A stretch of 16,696 bases of DNA from an uncultured Oscillibacter sp. (GTDB lineage: Bacteria > Bacillota > Clostridia > Oscillospirales > Oscillospiraceae). Position numbers and translations under genes: made by a program. The stretch covers positions 1 to 16,696 of the forward strand of contig CAJTKE010000030.1 in NCBI GenBank assembly GCA_910576865.1, given 5' to 3'. Numbering within the stretch: position 1 is the first letter of the stretch; each line of letters starts with the position of its first letter. This document shows positions 6,396 through 13,848 of the stretch, piece by piece. The notes beneath the pieces were generated by a model. It had not been told where the DNA came from, searched no databases, and worked only from the letters and a program-made list of their open reading frames with translations.

Positions 6396-7313
6396 TTGGC
6401 AAGACAGTCCAAGCCCACCATGAGCCGGGCGCTCCAGAGGCGTGAAAACATCTCCGGCTACCTCTTCCTGCTGCCCAGCCTGATCTTCTTCATCGGCTTC
6501 GTGGTGATCCCCATGGTCATCTGCATCGTCACAAGCCTGACGGACGCCAATATGCACGACAAGGGCATGTTCGGCAATTTCATCGGACTTTCCAACTTTA
6601 CAAACCTGCTGAGCGACGAGACCTTCCTGGAGGCGCTGAAAAACACCTTCATCATCGTCATCGTCAGCGTACCCACGGTGTGCGCCTTCTCCCTGTGGGT
6701 CTCCTCCGCCATCTACAAGCTCAGCGGACCCGTGCTGTCCGCTTTCCGCTGCATCTTCTACCTTCCCGTGGTCACCGGCTCCGTGGCCGTCACCGTGGTG
6801 TGGAAGTGGATGTACGACAACTACACCGGAATTTTCAACCACGTCCTCAAGGGCGTGGGGCTCATCGATCAGAACATCAACTGGCTGGGCGACTCCAAAT
6901 ACGCCCTCTGGTGCATCATCCTGATTCTCTTCACCACCTCCGTGGGCCAGCCCATCGTGCTGTATGTCTCCGCCCTGGGCAACGTGGACCAGACCCTCAT
7001 CGAGGCCGCCGAGGTGGACGGGGCCAACAGCTTCCAGGTCTTCTGGAAGGTCAAGTGGGCCCAGATGATGCCGACGACCCTGTATATCCTGGTCATCACC
7101 ACCATCAACTCCTTCCAGTGCTTCGCCCTGATTCAGCTCCTGACCAAGGGCGGCGCGGGGACCAACACGGTGATGTACCATATCTATTGGACCGCCTTCA
7201 AGCTGACGGAGCAGGCGGGACACTTCGGCTACGCCAACGCCATGGGCGTGGTGCTGGCCATCTTCATCGGACTGCTGTCCGCCCTCCAGTTCAAGCTGGC
7301 GAAAGAGAAGTAA
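6396..7313 (+). CDS. Sugar ABC transporter permease, MalF-like (CUT1)
   Basis: A 305-residue inner-membrane protein begins at TTG 6396, with a reading open to 6387. Six hydrophobic segments are visible (about 23-45, 82-104, 115-137, 170-192, 225-245 and 275-298). The cytoplasmic EAA loop EAAEVDGANSFQVFWKV (203-219) docks the ATPase. It pairs with the permease that starts 12 nt after its stop to form the heterodimeric channel fed by the lipoprotein upstream. MalF-type proteins carry a long periplasmic insertion in enterobacteria; this one is short, as is normal for Firmicutes. Family is secure, substrate inferred. Confidence 0.92.
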   Translation: MARQSKPTMSRALQRRENISGYLFLLPSLIFFIGFVVIPMVICIVTSLTDANMHDKGMFGNFIGLSNFTNLLSDETFLEALKNTFIIVIVSVPTVCAFSLWVSSAIYKLSGPVLSAFRCIFYLPVVTGSVAVTVVWKWMYDNYTGIFNHVLKGVGLIDQNINWLGDSKYALWCIILILFTTSVGQPIVLYVSALGNVDQTLIEAAEVDGANSFQVFWKVKWAQMMPTTLYILVITTINSFQCFALIQLLTKGGAGTNTVMYHIYWTAFKLTEQAGHFGYANAMGVVLAIFIGLLSALQFKLAKEK

Positions 7314-7325
7314 GGGGGTGCCGGT

Positions 7326-8252
7326 ATGAAAATTCAAAGTGGAAAAGACCGCGCGTATAAAATCGTCTCCGTCATCGTTCTGGTCATCCTGGCCTTCCTC
7401 TTCACCTTCCCGCTGTATTGGATCGTCACCGGCGCCTTCAAAAATGGCGCGGACATCAACGCCACCAAGCCCATCTGGGTCCCCAGCGAATGGGTGATGA
7501 ACAACTTCGACAAGCTGATGAAGCAGCGCAGCGTCCCCCTGTGGGAGGTCTACCTGCCCTTCGGCAGCTTCTTCAACGGCGGGAAGAAGGTCCTCCTCAC
7601 CGCCGGGCCCGACGCCCCCGCGGCCATCCGCTGGCTGATCAATGCGGTGCTGATGTGCGTGCTGGCCATGCTCCTCACCTGCCTGACCGCCGCCATGGCG
7701 GGCTACGCCCTGGCGAAGAAGCGCTTCAACGGCCGGGCCATCCTCTTTTCCCTCATCGTCTGCGCCATGGCCCTGCCCAAGCAGGTCATCCTGATTCCCC
7801 TGCTGAAGGAGATGTCCACCCTGCGCCTGTACGACAGCCTCTGGGCGGTGATCTTCCCCACGGTGGGCTGGCCCTTCGGCGTGTTTTTGATGAAGCAGTT
7901 CTCGGAGAGCATACCCGGAGAAATCCTGGAGGCTGCCAGAATTGACGGCTCCAGTGAGTGGAACACCTTCTCCACGGTGGTCATGCCCATGATCAAGCCG
8001 GGCATCGGCGCCCTGGCCATCTTCACCTTCATCAACTGCTGGAACGACTACTTCATGCAGCTGGTCATGCTGGCCAGCGGCAGCAACTTCACCATCCCCC
8101 TGGGCATCGCCACCCTCCAGGCGGAGACCTCGGTGGACAACGGCTTGCTGATGGCCGGCGCCACCCTGGCGGCGGCTCCCATCATCATCGTCTTCCTGAT
8201 CTTCCAGAAGTATTTCACCCAGGGCATCACCATGGGCGCGGTGAAAGGCTGA
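7326..8252 (+). CDS. Sugar ABC transporter permease, MalG-like (CUT1)
   Basis: A 308-residue protein with six predicted membrane helices, the first at about 12-35. Its EAA loop, EAARIDGSSEWNTFSTVVMP (202-221), ends in the family's usual pattern. A GGGGGTG SD lies at 7314-7320. The loop between helix 1 and 2 (about 40-102, with LPFGSFFNGGKKVLL) is longer than in typical MalG proteins. No nucleotide-binding subunit is encoded in the operon, so a shared MsmK/UgpC-type ATPase elsewhere in the genome is expected. The stop codon is followed directly by a palindrome at 8253. Confidence 0.92.
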   Translation: MKIQSGKDRAYKIVSVIVLVILAFLFTFPLYWIVTGAFKNGADINATKPIWVPSEWVMNNFDKLMKQRSVPLWEVYLPFGSFFNGGKKVLLTAGPDAPAAIRWLINAVLMCVLAMLLTCLTAAMAGYALAKKRFNGRAILFSLIVCAMALPKQVILIPLLKEMSTLRLYDSLWAVIFPTVGWPFGVFLMKQFSESIPGEILEAARIDGSSEWNTFSTVVMPMIKPGIGALAIFTFINCWNDYFMQLVMLASGSNFTIPLGIATLQAETSVDNGLLMAGATLAAAPIIIVFLIFQKYFTQGITMGAVKG

Positions 8253-8346
8253 CCTACTTTTCTTGAAAGAAAAGTAGGCAAAAGAACTTTAGCTCGCTCT
8301 GGTTGTCTGGTGATAATCCAGGCTGGAGCGATGGCAACCAAGAGCT
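8253..8346. repeat. Palindromic element: short stem-loop plus a second structured segment
   Basis: CCTACTTTTCTT (8253-8264) pairs with AAGAAAAGTAGG (8267-8278); the apical pair must open for the loop. The following bases can fold again: AGCTC (8291-8295) and TGGTTG (8300-8305) face CAACCA (8335-8340) and GAGCT (8342-8346), with an inner CTGG/CCAG stem. The first palindrome, including its CAAAAGAACTTT flank, resembles a repeat I recall from many gut Firmicute genomes. It lies between permease and YhcH genes without a T-run, so transcription probably reads through. Confidence 0.7.
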
Positions 8347-8364
8347 GCTGAATGGGAGGACACG

Positions 8365-8820
8365 ATGATTTACGCCAAACACAAGGACGCCCCGGCCTAC
8401 CGGGGCATCCATCCCAATCTGGACTTGGCCCTGGAGCATATCACGCCGGAGTTCCTGGCGTCCGTGGGTCCGGAGCGGGTGGAGCTCAAGGGCGGCGACG
8501 TGTACGCCACCCGGTTCACCTATGAGACCGTCCCGGCGGAGGAGAGTTTCTTCGAGGCCCACAAAAAGTACCTGGACATCCACATCATGGTTCAGGGCTC
8601 CGAGGGCGTGGAGATCACCCCGCCGGAGGCCCTGGCCGAGTTTGACCGGGCGGAGGCCAACGACTTTTACGCCTACCGGGGTGAGGGGGACTACAAGCTG
8701 GTTCTCTCTCCCGGGGACTTCCTGGTGGTCTTCCCCGGGGACGCCCACCGCATCAAGATGCGGACGGGCGGGCCGGAGACCGTGAGCAAGGTGGTCTTCA
8801 AGGTGAAAATTTATGACTAG
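8365..8820 (+). CDS. YhcH/YjgK/YiaL family (DUF386) protein
   Basis: This 151-residue cupin-like cytoplasmic protein has the family's conserved residues: FEAHKKYLDIHIMVQGSE (63-80, with Glu64, His66, Asp71 and His73) and FPGDAHRI (123-130, with His128). These form the presumed metal site. DUF386 proteins are standard members of nan operons and have been linked to sialic-acid anomer processing; others act in plant-sugar catabolism. GGGAGGA at 8354-8360 sets the ATG at 8365. Its stop codon overlaps the SD of the lyase gene, implying translational coupling. Its presence is the best local clue, with the lyase, that the substrate is a sialic acid. Confidence 0.9.
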   Translation: MIYAKHKDAPAYRGIHPNLDLALEHITPEFLASVGPERVELKGGDVYATRFTYETVPAEESFFEAHKKYLDIHIMVQGSEGVEITPPEALAEFDRAEANDFYAYRGEGDYKLVLSPGDFLVVFPGDAHRIKMRTGGPETVSKVVFKVKIYD

Positions 8821-8830
8821 GAGTGACAAT

Positions 8831-9739
8831 ATGAGAGACCTTTCCAGATACCAGGGCATTTTCCCCGCGTTCTACGCCTGCTATGACAAGGACGGCAGGG
8901 TCAGCGCCCCGGCCATTCGGGCCCTGGCGAAGTTTCTGCTGGACAAGGGCGTGCAGGGTCTGTACGTGGGCGGCTCCTCCGGTGAGTGCATCTACCAGAG
9001 CGTGGCGGAGCGGAAGGAGACCCTGGAGAACGTCATGGCGGAGGTGGGCGGCAAACTGACCATCATCGCCCACGTGGCCTGCAACAACACGGCGGACAGC
9101 CGGGAGCTGGCGGCCCACGCCGAGAGCCTGGGGGTGGACGCCATCGCCTCCATCCCGCCCATCTACTTCCACCTGCCTCCCAAGGGCATCGCGAAATACT
9201 GGAACGACATCTCCGACGCGGCCCCCAACACGGACTTCGTCATCTACAACATTCCCCAGCTGGCGGGTGTGGCCCTGTCCGTACCCCTGCTCCAGGAGAT
9301 GCTGAAAAATCCCCGGGTCATCGGGGTGAAGAACTCCTCCATGCCTGTCCAGGACATCCAGATGTGGCACGACGAGGGGGCTCTGGTCTTCAACGGCCCG
9401 GACGAGCAGCTCCTCAGCGGCTTGGCCGCCGGGGCCGCCGGGGGCATCGGCGGAACCTACGCCGCCATGCCGGAGCTGTACCTGGAAATCTTCCGCTGCT
9501 TCCAGGCCGGGGAGCTGGCCAAGGGCCGGGAGGTCCAGAATGAGTGCTGCCGGATCATCTACAAGATGTGTTCCGCCCAGGGGAACATGTACGCCGTCAT
9601 CAAGGAAATCCTCCGCCTCCAGGGCGGGCCCGACGTGGGAAGCGTCCGGGCGCCTCTGCTGGAGCTGGAGCCCGGCGACCGGGACGCCGTGGTCCGGGCC
9701 CACGAGATGATTCAGGCCGCGATTGCCAAATATTGTTGA
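8831..9739 (+). CDS. nanA: N-acetylneuraminate lyase / DapA-superfamily aldolase
   Basis: Start ATG 8831 is chosen because TAGGAG (8818-8823) lies 7 nt upstream; ATG 8813 is in frame but has no SD and lies inside the preceding gene. The 302-residue TIM-barrel has the class-I aldolase features of the DapA/NAL superfamily. These are GSSGE at 48-52 (carboxylate binding), Tyr139 in IYNIPQ, and the Schiff-base Lys167 in VIGVKNSS. The known reaction is cleavage of N-acetylneuraminate to ManNAc and pyruvate. GSSGE and VKNSS differ from the E. coli-type motifs, so another 2-keto-3-deoxy sugar acid is possible. Operon context with YhcH, the importer and a nearby AGE epimerase favours sialic acid. DHDPS for lysine synthesis is unlikely given this context. 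Confidence 0.82.
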   Translation: MRDLSRYQGIFPAFYACYDKDGRVSAPAIRALAKFLLDKGVQGLYVGGSSGECIYQSVAERKETLENVMAEVGGKLTIIAHVACNNTADSRELAAHAESLGVDAIASIPPIYFHLPPKGIAKYWNDISDAAPNTDFVIYNIPQLAGVALSVPLLQEMLKNPRVIGVKNSSMPVQDIQMWHDEGALVFNGPDEQLLSGLAAGAAGGIGGTYAAMPELYLEIFRCFQAGELAKGREVQNECCRIIYKMCSAQGNMYAVIKEILRLQGGPDVGSVRAPLLELEPGDRDAVVRAHEMIQAAIAKYC

Positions 9740-9743
9740 GAAA

Positions 9744-9783
9744 AGGGGCCGCTTTTCGGCGAAAAGCTCGAAAAGCGGCCCCT
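9744..9783 (+). terminator. Long hairpin ending the transporter-lyase operon
   Basis: AGGGGCCGCTTTTCG (9744-9758) pairs perfectly over 15 bp with CGAAAAGCGGCCCCT (9769-9783) around a 10-nt loop, five bases after the lyase stop codon. No T-run follows, so it is an atypical intrinsic terminator or a 3'-end-protecting hairpin. Confidence 0.65.
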
Positions 9784-9802
9784 CATTCTGGGTATATTCG
9801 GC

Positions 9803-9831
9803 TTGCGCGGACAGAGAATATCTGCTATACT
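9803..9831 (+). promoter_or_regulatory. Candidate sigma-A promoter of the SLH protein gene
   Basis: TTGCGC (9803-9808), 17-nt spacer, then TATACT (9826-9831) preceded by TGC, an extended -10. The half-matching -35 is offset by the extended -10. Confidence 0.65.
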
Positions 9832-9880
9832 GAAAAATGTGGCAAAAGCATCAACATCAAGAAGGAGGAAACACATTTCT

Positions 9881-12800
9881 ATGAGATCATTCCAAAAGCT
9901 GACGGCGGTCCTGCTGGCTCTGTGCCTGACCGTCGCGGTGCTTCCCCCTGTCTGTCTCGCGGCCGGACAGACGTATACGCTTCCGGATCTGGGAGATCTG
10001 GAGGGTTTGATTGACAGTAATCAAGTATCCGACGGCGATACCATTATTCTTGAAGGTTTTGGGCACATCAATCACGGAGATGATGGTGCCCCCTGGGTGA
10101 TTCGGAAGGATGTCACCATTCAGGGAGGCAGTGTAGTACTCCGTGCCAGCGGCATTGTGCTGGACGCGAATGTCACGTTTCGCGATACGATTTTATCATT
10201 CGAGTCGATTACCCGAAACGGGATTTTCGCGAACGGACATGAGTTGACCCTGGAGAATGTGAAACCCAGCAACACCTTGCCCTACAATTTGTTCTGCGGC
10301 CAGCTGATTGACAGCTACGCGGAGGGATTTCCAAACCCGGCCCCCGGAAACAGAGGAGTCATCAACATCCGGGGAACGACTCAGCTGGGCTTGAATCAAG
10401 GCAATCAAGGCCATATTTTCGCGGGCAGCTTCTGCGCGGGAAATGTTGGCGATACAATCAGCCCGAATGTCTTCGCGGGAGACGCCGTCATCAACCTGGA
10501 GGGCTCCTCCAGCGACTCCTGGGCCCTGGGCAATGTCTACGCCTGCGGCGCGAAGCAGCTGCGTACTCCTGTGTCGGCGAACGATGGGCTCACCCAGCCG
10601 GTGGAGCCTGACGAGAATATCTGCAAGGTTTCCGGCACCGTGTCCGTCAACGGCCGGGTCAAAAATGTCCTGGGCGGCGGCGCCTCCCGCGTGGACGTGA
10701 CCTGCCGGAGCGGCGGCAGCCGGCAGGATGTGAACCTGATTGACATCTCCAGCCTGACCGTGGGCGCGGGGCATGTGTATGTGATGAATGGCAGCTACTT
10801 CAAGGACAGCGGAGGGGCGGTTTCCGTTCCCGCCGGTTCGACGCTGGATATTACCGAGCTGGAGGACATCATCACCATCGGCCGGTTCAGCGGCGGCGGC
10901 TCTTTGGCGATGGAGAATGCCCAGACCCTGAATATCACGGGGGCCGTCTCCGGTACGACCTCCGTCGGCATCGGGGGATTCACGGCCAGCGGCGCTTCGA
11001 GCAGCGTGCCCGACACGCGGGGCCACGCATACATAAAGGCCCCGGCTTCCGAAGAAAACTCCTTCCAGCTCTCGCCGCACGCAAATAACCCCGGACACAA
11101 ATTTGTCCGGGACGCGGCGGGCGACTGGACGGTCTCGGGCGGTTCGACGGAGGAGTTTGACAAGGTGAGCTCCTTCTCCTTCGATACGAAATCCGTGAGC
11201 GCAAAGCTGAATGAAGAAGCGGAGGTTCCCATGACCGTAAACAACGGTCAGGCCCCCGTTGTTTATATGGACTTCATTCCCCTGGAAATCTATGTAGACG
11301 GCAGCACGAAGCCCGCGTACGTCAAAGAGGTGGAGGGAACCTACACATATACTACCAACTCCCCCGTGATGGAAATGGAGGTAAACGCAAATTCCTTCTA
11401 TGTCACCCCCTGGGAGGCGGGTACGTTTTCGATCCGCGTGGTGGTACCCGCCAAATACTCCTCTACCGGGAGCGCGATTGAGGACACCGTCACCCTGACG
11501 GTCACGGACGGAACCACTCCGCCGCCGGTCACGGTGGCCTCCATCTCCGTCAGCAGCACGACGCACAAGACCGAATACGCCGTGGGGGACAGCCTGGACG
11601 TGACCGGCCTCGCCATTGAGGCCCGGCTCTCCGACGGGACCACGCGGACCGTCCCCGTCACCGCGGACATGGTCACCGGCTTCGACTCCTCCACGGCGGG
11701 GCAGAAGACCCTCACCATCACCTACCAGGGGCGGACCGCCAGCTATACGGTCACCGTCCGGGACAGCGGCGTCACGCCGCCGCCGGAGGGTCAGACCTGG
11801 GAGGTGACGGTCGGCAACAGCCACGCCCAGACCACCGGCGCGGGCTCCTACCGGGCGGGGGAGACCGTCACGGTCCACGCGGGCACGTACGGCGGCCACG
11901 CCTTCGCCTCCTGGAGCGCCACCGGCGTGACGCTGGCGGACCGCACCCGGCCGGACGTCAGCTTCACCATGCCCGCCAATGACGTCTCCCTGCTGGCGGT
12001 CTGGCGCATTGAGGAGACACCCGTTCCCCCCGGCCACACCCACACCTGGAGCGCCGGGTGGACCAGCGGCCCGACCCATCACTGGCACGCCTGCGGCGGG
12101 GCGGACTGCCCTGTCACGGAGGACAGCGGGAAGGACGGCTATGCGGCCCACACGCCCGGGGACTGGGTGGTGGATCAGGCGGCGACCTCCAGCCAGACCG
12201 GAAGCCGCCACAGGGCCTGTACGGTCTGCGGCTACGTGACGGAGCGGGAGACGATCCCCGCCACAGGCGGCGGTTCCTCCTCCGGCGGCGGGTCCGGCTC
12301 CGGGTCCGGCGGCGGGTCCTCCTCCGGCGGAAGCTCCGGCGGCGGGTCCTCCTCCAGTTCCGACAGGGACTCCTCCGACGGCTCCTCCAAGCCCGCCAAT
12401 ATCACGAACACAACGGTGAAGAATTCCGACGGCTCCACCACGGCCGTCAGCACAAACCACAGCACGGGAGCGGTGACGGAAACCACCAGATGGCCCGACG
12501 GGACCACCGCCGCCGTCACCACAAGCCCCTCCGGCCAGACCACGGCGGAGATCCGGCTTCCCTCCAAGACCGTTCAGGAGGCCCAGGACCGGGCGGATTC
12601 CGTCCCCCTGCCGATCCCCGCCCTGTCCGTCACGGAAGGGGCCACTCTCACCCTGCGGACCGGCAGCGTCCGGCTGCTGCGGGTGGAGATTCCCCTCCAG
12701 GACCCCACGCCGGGAACGGTGGCCGTCCTCGTGTCGCCCGGCGGAAAGGAAACCATCCTGAAAACCGCGGTCCCCACAGGGGACTCCATCACCATCTCCG

Positions 12801-13330
12801 CCGCCGACGGCGCCGTGGTGAAGCTGCTGGACAACCGCAAGGCCTTCACCGACACCGGGGGCCACTGGGCGGGGGATTCCATCGACTTCGTCACCGCCCG
12901 GGACCTGTTCTCCGGCAGGAGCTCCGGGACCTTCGCCCCGGACGCGCCCATGACCCGGGAGATGCTGACGGCGGTTCTGGCGCGGCTGGACGGCGTGGAG
13001 GCCTCCGGCGGCGCGGCCTACGACGCGGGAATGCGCTGGGCGGTGGCCCAGGGCATCAGCGACGGGAGGAACCCGGCGGGCCGGGTCACCCGGGAGCAGA
13101 TTGCCGCCATGCTCTACCGCTACGCCGGGGAACCGGCGGTTGGGGGAGGGCTGTCCTTCACCGACGCGGCCTCCGTCAGCGGCTACGCCCAAAAAGCGGT
13201 GCGCTGGGCGGTGGAACAGGGCATTTTGACCGGTTATCAGGACCGGACGCTGGCCCCCCAGCGGACGGCCACCCGGGCTCAGGTGGCCGCGATGCTGACG
13301 CGCTACATCCGCACGCAGGCGGACAATTGA
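9881..13330 (+). CDS. Secreted multidomain S-layer-homology (SLH) surface protein
   Basis: Start ATG 9881 is preceded by AAGGAGG (9862-9868, a rather long 12-nt spacing) and begins a clear signal peptide (1-27, ending VCLAA). The 1149-residue product has, in order: an N-terminal beta-helix-like region (about 30-430) rich in G, N, S, T and V; a linking beta region; a Big_3 Ig-like domain (about 551-628); an InlB/Listeria-type repeat (about 640-707); and a His/Cys module (about 717-794; HTHTW, THHWHAC, ACTVCGY). A Gly/Ser linker (about 795-830), a Ser/Thr-rich beta module and three SLH repeats (about 986-1147) follow. The SLH repeats carry MTREM, VTREQ and ATRAQ in place of the classic TRAE motif. 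SLH domains bind pyruvylated secondary wall polymer, anchoring the protein outside the cell. An adhesin or glycan-binding role is inferred. Codon use in the first third is visibly less GC-biased than in the rest, suggesting a mosaic origin. Confidence 0.88.
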   Translation: MRSFQKLTAVLLALCLTVAVLPPVCLAAGQTYTLPDLGDLEGLIDSNQVSDGDTIILEGFGHINHGDDGAPWVIRKDVTIQGGSVVLRASGIVLDANVTFRDTILSFESITRNGIFANGHELTLENVKPSNTLPYNLFCGQLIDSYAEGFPNPAPGNRGVINIRGTTQLGLNQGNQGHIFAGSFCAGNVGDTISPNVFAGDAVINLEGSSSDSWALGNVYACGAKQLRTPVSANDGLTQPVEPDENICKVSGTVSVNGRVKNVLGGGASRVDVTCRSGGSRQDVNLIDISSLTVGAGHVYVMNGSYFKDSGGAVSVPAGSTLDITELEDIITIGRFSGGGSLAMENAQTLNITGAVSGTTSVGIGGFTASGASSSVPDTRGHAYIKAPASEENSFQLSPHANNPGHKFVRDAAGDWTVSGGSTEEFDKVSSFSFDTKSVSAKLNEEAEVPMTVNNGQAPVVYMDFIPLEIYVDGSTKPAYVKEVEGTYTYTTNSPVMEMEVNANSFYVTPWEAGTFSIRVVVPAKYSSTGSAIEDTVTLTVTDGTTPPPVTVASISVSSTTHKTEYAVGDSLDVTGLAIEARLSDGTTRTVPVTADMVTGFDSSTAGQKTLTITYQGRTASYTVTVRDSGVTPPPEGQTWEVTVGNSHAQTTGAGSYRAGETVTVHAGTYGGHAFASWSATGVTLADRTRPDVSFTMPANDVSLLAVWRIEETPVPPGHTHTWSAGWTSGPTHHWHACGGADCPVTEDSGKDGYAAHTPGDWVVDQAATSSQTGSRHRACTVCGYVTERETIPATGGGSSSGGGSGSGSGGGSSSGGSSGGGSSSSSDRDSSDGSSKPANITNTTVKNSDGSTTAVSTNHSTGAVTETTRWPDGTTAAVTTSPSGQTTAEIRLPSKTVQEAQDRADSVPLPIPALSVTEGATLTLRTGSVRLLRVEIPLQDPTPGTVAVLVSPGGKETILKTAVPTGDSITISAADGAVVKLLDNRKAFTDTGGHWAGDSIDFVTARDLFSGRSSGTFAPDAPMTREMLTAVLARLDGVEASGGAAYDAGMRWAVAQGISDGRNPAGRVTREQIAAMLYRYAGEPAVGGGLSFTDAASVSGYAQKAVRWAVEQGILTGYQDRTLAPQRTATRAQVAAMLTRYIRTQADN
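12266..12357 (+). repeat. Gly/Ser linker with internal 21-bp direct repeat
   Basis: Within the SLH protein gene, a 21-bp unit starting TCCGGCGGCGGGTCC occurs exactly at 12305-12325 and 12335-12355, 30 bp apart, within a wider (Gly/Ser)n tract. This is a likely site of slippage and length variation. Confidence 0.8.
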
Positions 13331-13335
13331 GAACG

Positions 13336-13389
13336 ACCCCGCCCGATCCGGACAGGCTGAAAAGGCCCGCCGGACCGGGCGGGGTTTTT
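13336..13389 (+). terminator. Rho-independent terminator after the SLH protein gene
   Basis: ACCCCGCCCG (13336-13345) pairs with CGGGCGGGGT (13376-13385); CCGG/CCGG extends the stem inward after a 2-nt mismatch. Five T follow (13385-13389). Confidence 0.92.
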
Positions 13390-13411
13390 CCGTCTGTTAC
13401 CGAACTGTAAC

Positions 13412-13439
13412 TTGCTTTTTAACTATACAATTGTATAAT
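13412..13439 (+). promoter_or_regulatory. Promoter of the BlaI-M56 operon
   Basis: TATAAT (13434-13439) is a perfect -10 box. TTGCTT (13412-13417) is the best -35 at 16-nt spacing. The first operator overlaps the -10 box. Confidence 0.75.
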
Positions 13440-13463
13440 GATATATGGTTATACAATTGTATA
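13424..13463. promoter_or_regulatory. Two identical BlaI/MecI-type operators
   Basis: The 14-bp perfect palindrome TATACAATTGTATA occurs at 13424-13437 and 13450-13463, 26 bp centre to centre. It contains the TACA...TGTA half-sites known from BlaI/MecI operators. The first copy covers the -10 box. The second lies in the leader, directly before and touching the SD AAGGAGG (13463-13469). Repressor bound at both would block initiation, so the operon is probably autoregulated. Confidence 0.88.
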
Positions 13464-13476
13464 AGGAGGGAACGCC

Positions 13477-13848
13477 ATGAGACGATTGGGTGACGCGGAG
13501 CTGGAGATCATGCAGGCCGTCTGGGCGGCGGGGGAGGCGGTGTCGGCCTCCTATGTGCGGCAGAAGCTGATCGGGAGACGGGACTGGACGCTCCCGGCGG
13601 TGCTCACCGCGCTGAACCGGCTGGTGGAGAAGGGGTTTCTGACCCGGGACAAGCGGGGCCGGGGCAACTGGTACCGCCCCCTGGTGTCGGAGAGCGACTA
13701 CAAGGCCGCCGAGGGCCGGGGGATCATCGACCGGCTCTACGGCAGCAGCTTCACCGGCATGGTCGCCGCCCTGTACGACCGGCGGGCCATCGGCCCGGAC
13801 GATCTGGAGGAGCTGCGCCGGTATCTGGACTCATTGGAGGATTCGTGA
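13477..13848 (+). CDS. BlaI/MecI-family winged-helix repressor
   Basis: This 123-residue protein has the family's usual length and layout: a winged helix (about 1-70; GDAELEIMQAVW, then TLPAVLTALNRLVEKGFLTRDKRGRGNWYRP) and a C-terminal dimerisation helix region. In the known Bla/Mec systems the repressor is inactivated by proteolysis triggered through the membrane protease encoded next to it. The Asn-Phe dipeptide cut in staphylococcal BlaI is not present; the matching area reads LYGSSFTGMVAAL (88-99). Any cut would therefore be at a different site. Two palindromic operators precede it, and its stop overlaps the start of the M56 gene (TGATG). Target genes other than its own operon are unknown, and no beta-lactamase gene is in the window. 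Confidence 0.92.
   Translation: MRRLGDAELEIMQAVWAAGEAVSASYVRQKLIGRRDWTLPAVLTALNRLVEKGFLTRDKRGRGNWYRPLVSESDYKAAEGRGIIDRLYGSSFTGMVAALYDRRAIGPDDLEELRRYLDSLEDS

Noticed and set aside
8253..8278. Palindrome as an intrinsic terminator
   Set aside because: No T-run follows on the plus strand, and the YhcH and lyase genes downstream have no promoter of their own that I can see.
8813..8830. Upstream ATG for the lyase gene
   Set aside because: It lies inside the YhcH gene with no SD; ATG 8831 has AGGAG at proper spacing and matches the family N-terminus.
9803..9880. Upstream-extended start of the SLH protein gene
   Set aside because: This stretch holds the promoter and SD; the signal peptide begins at 9881.
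10196..13192. Long minus-strand open frame of about 998 codons opposite the SLH gene
   Set aside because: It is an antisense shadow with Gly/Ala/Arg-rich translation and no recognisable domain or ribosome binding site; the plus strand shows signal peptide, Big_3 and SLH domains.
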